Positions 55,495 through 64,000 of a stretch of 64,000 nucleotides of DNA are shown here, piece by piece (the stretch's first letter is position 1; each line of letters starts with the position of its first letter). This stretch comes from Metellina segmentata. Its lineage: Eukaryota > Arthropoda > Arachnida > Araneae > Tetragnathidae. Where the stretch lies: the NCBI GenBank assembly GCA_947359465.1, contig OX375879.1:120110557-120174556 (forward strand). The letters are read 5' to 3'. The notes below the pieces were generated by a model, which saw only the letters and a program-made list of their open reading frames with translations, did no database searches and was not told the origin of the DNA. A program made the position numbers and the translations under genes.

Positions 55495-56000
55495 CACTGT
55501 ATCTCAAGAACTACAAGGCCTAGGAAGCTTAAATTTTGCCGGGTGTATCTTCTTATATTGTAGAGGTGCACGAAAAGGATTTTGAAAAAACTCGACTCCT
55601 AAAAGGCCTAAAATTAACCAAATACCTAAGCCAAAAAAAAAAATTCGAAATCGCAATAGCAATAACCTTAAGTAAAAAACGATTGCGGTAAGAAGGTCAG
55701 AGTACTTTACCAATGTTGATTGAAAAACAGTTTTTTCAAACAAATTAAATTATAATATTTATGCTTGAACTGATTTTTTATTTCTACCCATGAAGTAAAT
55801 AATTTATAAATATTTGATTGACGAAGAAAGAATATTTAAAACATTTAATTTTTCACAACTTACATTTTGTAACGGAACACAAAAAGCCTAAAAGAAAAAC
55901 TCACTAATCATTAAAGAGTAATTTTGCTACTCGATATCTCGCAACGTCAGAATTAATGTTTCATTTTTTAATTTGATTTAGAATTATGTGTTTGTTTATA
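55495..56000 (-). repeat. Dispersed repeat A, inverse copy
   Basis: Complementary partner of 48486-48975. Contains CTCAAGAACTACAAGGCCTA at its right-reading start, matched by CCTAGGACTTATAGTTCTTG in the other copy. Confidence 0.65.
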
Positions 56001-56642
56001 AGAGTTGTCAGCGAGATGTTGCTGTGATATTTGAGGATTCCCAAGTATTATAAATATGTGTTATTTTTGTTAATAAATCATTATTATCGCTATCAATATG
56101 ATTCAAAAGTCTTTAGTCGAATTGTTCTATTTAAGAATATAGTGTATTTTTTTCAAGGATTGGAATTTCGTTTCTGTTTTCATTACATATGTTCCGGCAT
56201 AATTACTACTAGCCACTGCGTGGCCAGCGCGGCGTTGCCCGTGACAGTTCTTTTCGAGGGGTCAGGTGTGACAACTGCTCTCTAACCCCCGGTGATTGCT
56301 ACTAATTTCCATTTGGTTTGCTTCGCAAACCAACGATGCGGACAACGCCGTGATTGTAAAATGCAGCCAAATTCGAATTACGAAGAAATCTAATTGGCGT
56401 GACTTCACAATTGCTTGCGAAAATATAAATATTAAATTGAAAAATTATTTTTTTAACCAAAATAAAATGGAAAAGGTATTGATTCATAAAAGTTTCCTTG
56501 TTCGTGACAGTTCCTTACGTGTGACCACTGCTCGCTAACACTCACCAACCCCGCATTTCCATTTAATTGCGAAGATATCCAATAGGCGATGCGTCAACAT
56601 CTCTTGCAAAATTATAAAAGATACGAATTCCCATTTGGTTTA

Positions 56643-56697
56643 CTCAATAGCCCGTTGTGTTGCTTTGGTACAACGTTAATTAAAATTACCTTACCTT
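56643..56697 (+). mobile_element. Very short SINE 3' copy
   Basis: CAATAGCCCGTTGTGTTGCT through AACGTTAATTAAAATTACC and an ACCTT tail. Flanked by a diverged repeat of about 15 bp, CCCATTTGGTTTACT against CCCTTTTGGTTTGCT, so probably a 5'-truncated insertion. Confidence 0.6.
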
Positions 56698-57079
56698 TGC
56701 CCTTTTGGTTTGCTTTGCAAACCAACACTATGGGCAACGCCGTGATGGCCTCGTCATTGCGAAGAGATCGAATCGCGTAACGTCACAATCACTTGCAAAA
56801 ATATAAATATTCAATTGAAAAATATTTATTAAAAGAAATTCAAATGGTACAGTCACTTACCGGCTGTATGGGTATCCTATTATAAGATCACCCAGCTTAT
56901 ATGGTCAGTTTTCTCAAGTCCCGTCTAACTTAATAGGGAAATGTATTAAAGCGCACCGCTAGAGTCATTTTATTTTTCTGGTTAACGGTTATATGGTCGT
57001 TTTTTCATCTTTTCAATGAGTTTATCGGGGTTTTTTTTGTTAAAAAATAGTAACTGTAACATTTCTTGAAGCGGGGAGC

Positions 57080-57210
57080 GACATAAGGAATGAAGAAAAA
57101 AGTCCTCGAAAGATATGAATCTGCCAACGTCTTCAACGCTAAACCCTGCCATCCAAACGTAGAGGGTGAACCTTGATTCGTCGCTCCAGAAAACCCGTTT
57201 AATATAGTTA
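57080..57210 (-). pseudogene. Tc1-type transposase scrap
   Basis: On the minus strand KRVFWSDESRFTLYVWMAG, the first catalytic Asp segment of Tc1 transposases. Possibly part of an element with ends near 56897 and 59520, which share inverse TTATATGGTCAG. The piggyBac at 57229 lies just beside it. Confidence 0.55.
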
Positions 57211-57228
57211 ATTTTTAAAATGTTCTTA

Positions 57229-59395
57229 ACCCTTTAACGACTGACGTTGCGTTTTCGCAACATTAGTGAAAACATTTTTTTTCTTCTTCTGTATTGCGTT
57301 TTTTTTTTTAATATAATTTTTTTGTATATTGTAGACAAAGCTTCAAAGTCTCCAGGGAAAAAAATTTGTATTTCTCTCAATGCAAGATTTAAAAAAATAA
57401 ATTTCTGAAATTGTCATTTTTTTGCAATTTTTTTACTCTAATTTTGAAAAAATCTCACACATAGCAGAACAATTCAAAGAACTTCATGAAGAGACACTTA
57501 TAATTTACAAACATAAGTCTGGAAAATGGCATAAAAAAAGAAGGTTACTATTTTGTCTTTGTTTGTATAAATATGAATTTTTTGAAATGTTGCGAAAACG
57601 CAACGTCAGTCCAAAGCAGTGTCTTTATGAACATTTGTCTGAAAATAACGGTTGTCGAAGAAAACGGTTTCTAATTGTGAATGAAGCATTTGTATAGATA
57701 AAAGTTAGATCATGAAGATATTTCTGAATTTTCATCGGATGAAGACTGTCAAGGTCAAGCAGATATAGTATTGATTCCCCCCACCCCCACCCCAGACCTC
57801 CTAACTTACTGGCCGACGAGGAATACATTGATGACGCTATGTTAGGAGATAATTTGGCGAGACCGAAAGACATATCTGATGATATCAAACTTTTTTCTTC
57901 AAAAAATTTTTAAAATTTATCGTATTCATCACAAAATGATAAAAAATTGTCTAAATCACCTAAAAAAAATATTGCTTGGAGAAATTTGCCTCGCGTATGC
58001 ACACTAATGCCTGCTGACAAAGAAACCGTAGAAAAGGCAAAAAAGGAAGTAATTATACAAAAATTGCATGATCTAGAGCCAGTATATGCATTTTTACAAT
58101 TGTACAATCAGAATCTTGGAATATATTACTCAAGAAAGTATAAAATATGCAGAGCAGAAAATCTTCAAAATGTTTCCTCTTTCTGTTCCTATATTGAAGC
58201 GTTTTATAGGATTTCTGCTTTACATTGGCTATGTATGTCTTCCTCAAGAGAGACTTTACTGTTCAGTTGCAGAAGATGTCAGTTGTCCATTAGTACGTAC
58301 AGCACTAACACGTTTTATGCATACTACTATCAAACAGAATTTCCATTTAACGGATAACAATGTATTGGATAAAACAGTTAAAATGGCTATAGTTCGTCCG
58401 TGAGTAAATATTTTAAATGCCAATATCATGCAGTGGTGTGTGTTTTTCATCAAATCTTTCTATCGATGAACAAATGATACCTTATTTAGGTAGACATTCG
58501 TGCAAAATGTTTCTGAAAGGAAAACCCGTTCGTTTCGGGTATAAAGTTTGGCGTTTGTGTTCTTCTGAAGGGTACTTATATAATTTTGATGTATACTCAG
58601 GAAATATGGAGATAAAACGACGGATCTGGGTTAAGTGGAAACGTCTTTTAAGTGTAGTCGAAGTTCCTTCAAACCACTATGTATACTTTGACAGCTTTTA
58701 CATCACATAGGTTGTCGAAATTGAAAAAGTCGTGGTTTCTTGCCACTGGAATGATCCGTGACAACAGATTAGGAAAATGTCCTATTACACCTCTAATCAA
58801 AATTTAAAAAAAAAAAAAAAACGTGGAACATATGACTTTGTCTTTGATAAGGAGCATAGTATCGCAATAGTTCGTTGGAACGCAAATTCCGTTGTTACTC
58901 TATGGCCACCAACTTTGATACCATCAATCCATCTTCAATGGCCAAGAGATACTCAAGGAAATAAAGAAATCCGCATTTATAAAGCAACCTAAACTCATCG
59001 GGGATGGGTGGGGTGGACCAGCTTGATTATTTCGTTGCAATGTATAGAGTCAAGTAAAGGAAAAGAAATGGTGGTGGCCTAGGATCCCACAAGTCATATT
59101 ATCGAGAAATATCCAACAAACAAAAGAAAAAGATGCAAAAACTGCAGTAACCAAACAATAACTGAATGTAAAAAATGTAATGTGCCGTTACATAGCAAGT
59201 GCTTCAAAGATTTTCATCTTTCCCAAAAGTAGTCGGTTTTGACTGACGTTGCGTTCTCGCAACATTTTGTATCTTTTATACAAATTTATGTTTTTTTCAT
59301 GTTACTTTATTTTCGTCTTAATTAGACTCTAAAACGTCTAAAAAATGATTTTTGTTCATTTCCTTCAAGCGAAAAGTAGTGCGGTCGTTAATGGG
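57229..59395 (+). mobile_element. piggyBac transposon
   Basis: TTAA duplication at 57225-57228 and 59396-59399. Ends CCCTTTAACGACTG and the inverse of CCCATTAACGACCG. Subterminal ACTGACGTTGCGTTTTCGCA repeats near the left end, inverted at about 57590, and again near 59238. 2167 bp, a usual piggyBac size. Confidence 0.92.
57700..59231 (+). pseudogene. piggyBac transposase, frameshifted
   Basis: An acidic N-terminus (DISEFSSDEDCQGQAD) is followed by several frameshifts. LSIDEQMIPYLGRHSCKMF holds the first catalytic Asp (58465-58467). VYFDSFYIT holds the second. In RWNANSVVTLW the third catalytic Asp position is Ala (58882-58884). The C-terminal cysteine-rich zinc domain is kept (RCKNCSNQTITECKKCN ... 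LHSKCFKDFH) and ends at TAG 59229-59231. The full domain order is present, but the copy is inactive. Confidence 0.85.
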
Positions 59396-59399
59396 TTAA

Positions 59400-60440
59400 A
59401 AGTTTAATTATTTGTTTATGAGCACTATATTCTAATTGGTGAATATAATCCTGCCATAATTAAACAGTGTAGTATTGTTCCGCATATATGGTCTGATTTT
59501 TCTGGACCGCTGAGCTGACCATATAAACGATGCTGACTGTTTTAGGTGTCGATCTGATATAAAATTTTCTTTGCCAAAATGTTGGGTGAGGTGTGATTAC
59601 TTCTCGCTAAGGCTCAAATCCCCCCCCCCCCAAATTGCTTAACATTTCCATTTAATTCCGAAGAGATCCAATGCGCGAGGTCAATCGTGGTACGGGTGAC
59701 GTCACATTCCGGGTCGAAAGTCGGAAGGTGAAAAATTAGCCCGGCGTTGCCCGTGATGTAAGGTATTAAACTGGTGTACAATTTTCCGCAGATTTCAAAT
59801 CCGGTGAAGATATATTCAATTTAAAAATTATTTATTGAAGGAAATCATATTTATAAGCAATATGCTAAAGTAAAACTTTCGGCAGATTTCAAATTTGTTG
59901 AAATTTTTAATCTATCTTTAGCGATTCCGATATTACGAAAAAAAAAAAGCTTAACAATAACAGTCAACAGGTTTTTTTTCTGGCTCTCATTCGCTGAAAT
60001 GGGACAGGAAATGTAATCTTTTTTTTTTTTTTAAATTCGAACGGCACGAAATGAATTTGTTTATTTTTGGAAAGGGAAAGTTACAGTGACCTCACAATCT
60101 CGTGCGAAAATATAAAAGATATATTCTATTAAAAAGTTATTTATATAAAAAAAAATCTCTAGGTATGAATGAAATTTTCCGCAGATTTCAAATCCGCTGA
60201 AATTTTTTTCTCTATCTTAACGGTCTTGGAGATAGAAAAAGAACTAGTTGACATCAGTTAAGAGATTGTTTGTTTTTATCGTCTGGCTGAAAAATTATTC
60301 CTCCCATCAAAATCAGAACGGAAATGAAAGCAATAAATTAAGAAATGTGATCTCTTCTATGCTGTAGCATTCAATAATGATTAAATTTCATTAAATTCAT
60401 TTAAAAATCTTCTAGATTGAATTTTAAAATTCGTCGCGAC
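59400..60440. other. Helitron-internal repeat modules
   Basis: Recurring GCAGATTTCAAATCCG and TTGCGAAAATATAAA blocks (about 59780, 59890, 60100, 60180), as also seen inside the Helitron at 44818. No gene. Confidence 0.5.
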
Positions 60441-60545
60441 CCAAAAATTGCAAAAAAAAATTTGGACTACCTGTGTTCTAAATCTCATTGCTGTAAGTGC
60501 CATAGAATCGTCAGTATTTTGTGACAAACAGACAGACAAACAACA

Positions 60546-60941
60546 GACAATAGCAAAATCATGCGGCTTCTTCTTTCTCCTGAACGAAAGAAAGAAGGTC
60601 GAAAAACTAATAAATTCTTTTTGTGGCCGGGGAAAGCCACTAGGTTCTGTTGGGGTAAGAAAATGGAATGCTATTGAGCCAAAATTTAGTGTAACACCTT
60701 TAATGAGATCTAAGTTACACACAACACACATATTAAATTTAGTTAAGAGTTAGGGATACAGAAGACCATGCGTCCGCGCATGGGAAACTTGGCTCTCGAC
60801 TGCCCATTTCATATTGCTAACCGTCAGAGGGAGACACTGTCATTAGCATAAACATGGGCGCTACAGACTCCCCCTCTGGTCCCGACGAAGTCCCGGTGAG
60901 GAGACCAGGATCGGAAAGTTCTGGAGTGGTTATGGTCAAGT
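60546..60941 (-). repeat. Possible gypsy 3' LTR region
   Basis: Minus strand: after the pol stop, AGAGGGGGAGTC (a purine tract) leads to TGTAGCGCCCATG at about 60866. A possible LTR end ACCCCAACA lies near 60656, giving about 211 bp. No second LTR in the window. Confidence 0.4.
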
Positions 60942-61852
60942 TCAAATTCTTTTGGCTTTCCGGGGAAAGCGACCAGTCCGGGAAGCAGTTCCTGAAGAAC
61001 TTGAAAGTTCTTTATTTGTGTTCGAGCTCCCAAGTACATTGGGTGGTCTACCTCTCTTACGAAGAGGGGCTACTGGAGTAGTATCAATGTCTCTGAAGGG
61101 TGTGAGAGCAGATACATGGTATGTCGCGAGTGGCTCACACGGCTTATCAATACTGGCTATGACATAAGAAGTGGGGAACTTCTGAGTGAGCAAGTCCGCA
61201 ACAACAATGTTGGAAATTTCGCATGAAGAACTTTGATCTTCTTTACCAACGTGGCGGGAAAGCATGTCGGGAACGACATCTGCCTTTCCAGGGATATACT
61301 GTACATTCTTGACGGTGTTTGTCCTGTAAGGGAGCACTGATACAGGAAGATGATCACTCGTTGCGATTCGGTGTTTCATTGACGGTATAAGCTCTCCTCC
61401 TGGTTGAAAACATATTTGATGTTTCTGTAGGAGAGGCTTTATTTGTGGTTTTTCCACAATCAAGAGTCCTCTATTTTCATCCGTTCGAAGGGATGTATCC
61501 AATAAGGATGTAGCATGCGTTGCCACTCGTGTTAGGGAAATAAAACTGTTTTTCTTTTGTGGGGTTTCAGAGAAAAACCATTCATTTTGTTGTAGATCCA
61601 GAACTATCCCTGCTGCTTGGAGGAAATCCTGGCCCAACAGAGTTCTGTTTCCTTTGGCTTGTTTTAGGACAAGAAGTTCTGTTGGGATCACCTTACCATT
61701 GATGCCAATATCAATTTTAGTACTGAGGACATCTGTTGTTCTCACACAGCCATCAGTAAGCTTTAAATCAACCTTCCTGTCCTCAAAATGCAGACCAAAC
61801 TCCTGGAGACTTTTCTCCAGCCACGGAACAAGTCGCACCCGTGTCTGCACAC
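60942..61852 (-). pseudogene. Gypsy pol with large in-frame deletions
   Basis: The ORF is open from the hAT junction to 60942. Order: post-active-site protease segment (GNRTLLGQDFLQAAGI), RT N-terminus (LIPSMKHRIATSDHLPVSVLPYR), a direct jump to the RNase H end (VQYIPGKADVVPDMLSRH), then a second jump to a pol C-terminus (RKRGRPPNVLG ... PRKAKRI). The RT palm and the whole integrase core are missing. The protease ADTGATC can be read in another frame at 61835-61850, right beside the hAT insertion. Confidence 0.7.
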
Positions 61853-61981
61853 TAGTGATGGGAAAAATGATTATTTTCAGGGATCGGATCGGAACCGCTC
61901 GCTCACTAAAAAGAGCTAGCTCTTTTTCATAACTCACCGCTCCTTTCAGATGTATAATAATGTATATAACATTTCGAGATG

Positions 61982-62562
61982 TCTCTACTATTATAAAAGA
62001 AAGTGTTTGTTTGGGGCCGCAAAATCCCGACGATTCTATGGCACTTGCAACAACGAGATTTGGCACACAGGTAGTCCGAATTATTTGCAATTTTTGGGTC
62101 ACGGCGAATTTTAAAATTCAATCGAGAAGATTTTTAAATGAATTTCATAATTTTATTCTCCATCGATTTTTCAAACGCGGAGAACGTTTCCTACTCATGC
62201 GACCTTGTAATCAGGGTTAGGAATCATGCTAAGTTTTTTTCATACGCAGAACACATAGAAAATTATTGTTTACGTTTCCGCTTTGATTTTGCGCTATTTA
62301 TTTCCCAGCCAGACGATAAATCTTTTAACTGAGGTCAAAAATCTTTTTTCTATCTCCTAGACCGTTAATGATGGAGTAAAAATTTCATCGTATTTGAAAT
62401 CTGCGGAAATTTCAGTTTAGATTGATACCTAACAATATTATTTTCTTTCAACAAATAAATTTTTAATTGAAAAAATCTTCAACAGATTTGAAATCTGCGG
62501 AAAATTTTACACCAGTTTAATACTGTGAAATACGGGCAACGCCGGGCTAGCCACTCAATGGA
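61982..62562 (+). mobile_element. Short Helitron inside hAT copy 3
   Basis: Begins TCTCTACTATTATAAAAG. Near its end is ACGGGCAACGCCGGGCTAGC then CACTCAATGG, a decayed form of the GCCACGCAGTGGC hairpin, with no clear CTAG after it. The hAT sequence resumes with ATATGTTTGGGCC at 62568. Confidence 0.7.
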
Positions 62563-63218
62563 AAAAATATGTTTGGGCCATCGAACATCCCTCGTTGTCA
62601 CGTATGCGCCAGACGAAGAGGCGCCAAGCGTGTTTGAACACACACGCAGCACTCACTCATCCAGCAATTGCGCAGTTTGCCTCTAAAATCAACAAAAGTA
62701 GGGATACGGGGCCTGAGGACGAAAGGCATTGCAGCATACGGCTGCTAAGCTGTAAACTTTAATTGATGGCCCAAAACCATGCCAACTCTTATAACTTTAA
62801 AATTGTCCATATAGAATAAATTACTTTGAGGACAACTTTTTTTTGTGCTTCCCATCATGAACCCAGAGATTACAAAAGTAGCAATAAAGGTATCCAAACA
62901 CGTTAAAAATGTCCTTTTTGACCGAAAATTCCCAAAAATTTTCGATTTTATTGGATAAAGTACTTATTTGACTTTCCAAAACATAGTTGATTTTTTCTCT
63001 GTTAATTACTTGAAGAGATTTAAGATTTTAATCAAGGCGGGAAAACAGGAAGTAGGTATGGAAAACACCGGAATTGGTCATTGAAAGACCATAAACCTGG
63101 CAAAATCTAAATTTAAAGAATTTTTTTTTTGCAAACATAATTTTAGAGAGGTTTCTCTTTTGGAAATAGTGTGAATCGTATCCATTTGTATAGAAAATGT
63201 ACTATTTATATATATAGA

Positions 63219-63468
63219 TATAGATCGGAAGGTTCCTGGTTCGAATCCGGGTCCGGGGATGGATGTTCGTGATCATTTGGTGTAGAGGCGGCTGGTGCAC
63301 CTTAAATCTGTCGTGGCCAAAAGTCCTCACGTTGGGTTGGTGTGGAAGTTTGGAGAGAGGGTTCCAGCTCATGTGTTGTCTCGTCATCTGACCATGGTTC
63401 AAAATTACGAGGTATTGTCCTCGGATCTTTCCCTTAGGCGATTGATCCCGGCCCGCCGTCAATAGCAA
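63219..63468 (+). mobile_element. SINE inside hAT copy 3
   Basis: Starts at GATCGGAAGGTTCCTGGTTC (B box region), so it is 5'-truncated. The body closely matches 13773-14112. It ends at GTCAATAGC and lacks the last part and the hexamer tail. Confidence 0.8.
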
Positions 63469-64000
63469 GGGAACAAAATTTAGAAGAAATTCAAAAGCTC
63501 TGGAGAAAGTCAAAATATTTATGGGAAATTTTTGTTTGGGGAACCTTTAATTCTGTCCGCGTTGTCAGTTTTAAAGTTTAACGATACCCTTTTTCCGTAA
63601 AACACCTCCTAGAATGTCCTGGGCTAAAACCACTTAGGAACCAAATGAGACTTTCTGATAATTTAAATGATATTTTGTAAACAAATAATAAAAATATTAA
63701 TAATTTATTTAAATACTTAAGATTTTTAACTATTTATTTTAAGATATAGGTATACTATACCCTCGAATATTCGTTGTCCCAAAGATTTTCGAAATCCAAA
63801 TCCCTTCTTCCTAAAACTTTTTCAAAATGCCTTGTTTTGTTAAGGCAATGCAATAAAAACAAGTTACGTTTAATTTAATTTTGTGTAGCTTTATAATATC
63901 ACACCCGAGATATCGAGGTTTTATTATTATTTTTTTAATGTTAAGTAAATAATATAATAATTGTTAGAATATGTTTTGATAACAATCTTAAAACTAGTTT

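Larger units (their letters stand above)
56209..60545 (-). mobile_element. Helitron, heavily interrupted and 5'-eroded
   Basis: The 3' terminus GCCACGCAGTGGCTAG reads on the minus strand at 56209, identical in form to 44818. At 60440-60545 it has the same inner 5' sequence (GACGATTCTATGGCACTTAC) as 61982 but lacks TCTCTACT. It is filled with a Tc1 remnant, a piggyBac element, a SINE tail and repeats of a TTTGGTTTGCTTCGCAAACC module (56310, 56705; similar blocks near 59600, 59750 and 60080). Confidence 0.6.
61853..64000. mobile_element. Non-autonomous hAT, copy 3 (runs off the window)
   Basis: Starts TAGTGATGGGAAAAATG, like copy 1. Expected left duplication CTGCACAC (61845-61852); the right end is outside. 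More diverged than copies 1 and 2. Interrupted by a Helitron (61982-62562) and a SINE (63219-63468). No transposase. Confidence 0.82.

Overview
This window looks like a transposon graveyard from an AT-rich arthropod genome. Nearly every recognisable coding stretch is a transposon or retrotransposon gene, and I found no convincing intact host gene. The organism call is inference. The mix of Tc1, hAT, P, piggyBac, Helitron, gypsy, BEL/Pao and Jockey/R1-type sequences, plus a tRNA-derived SINE ending in (GGTAAT)n, fits an arthropod, and the Tc1 and gypsy protein styles suggest an arachnid such as a spider. There are no prokaryotic operons, ribosome binding sites or CRISPR arrays.

Layout. 0-5.3 kb: an old repeat interrupted by a mariner-type deletion derivative (142-980) and by a very young gag-only LTR element (997-5241, minus strand). 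5.3-7.5 kb: a TIR element and a possible terminal exon. 7.5-20.5 kb: an old pair of LTR/gag ends facing each other (7466-9278 and 20397-20499), split by a gypsy element (9279-20390, minus strand). That gypsy carries two independent copies of one non-autonomous hAT family, one in each LTR, plus a 46-bp-TIR element and a SINE. 20.5-28.2 kb: BEL/Pao fragments broken by an 8-bp-TSD TIR element, a SINE and a Tc1 element. 28.6-32.1 kb: a hAT transposase gene in which one 40-codon segment has been amplified about 23 times. 32.1-37.8 kb: a small hAT, then an R1/I-type LINE split by a 2.2-kb hAT (itself carrying a Jockey fragment and a MITE) and by a solo LTR of the gag-only family. 37.85-40.5 kb: a nearly complete P-element transposase without its THAP domain. 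41-43.6 kb: BEL reverse transcriptase fragments. 43.6-60.5 kb: Helitron ends, a 2.3-kb Helitron with internal minisatellites, Tc1 elements, SINEs, a palindromic minisatellite, a GC-rich island, and a second, heavily interrupted Helitron holding a piggyBac element. 60.5-64 kb: an internally deleted gypsy pol, cut by the third hAT-family copy, which in turn holds a Helitron and a SINE.

The genes form no pathway. The nesting does give a relative time order: BEL, gag-type LTR and LINE sequences are oldest; hAT, Tc1, piggyBac, Helitron and SINE insertions came later; and the gag-only LTR element is among the youngest, because its LTRs differ at one position that I can see. The most unusual feature is the 23-unit, 120-bp in-frame array inside the hAT transposase gene. 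Next are the intact gag-only LTR element and the inverted LTR pair.
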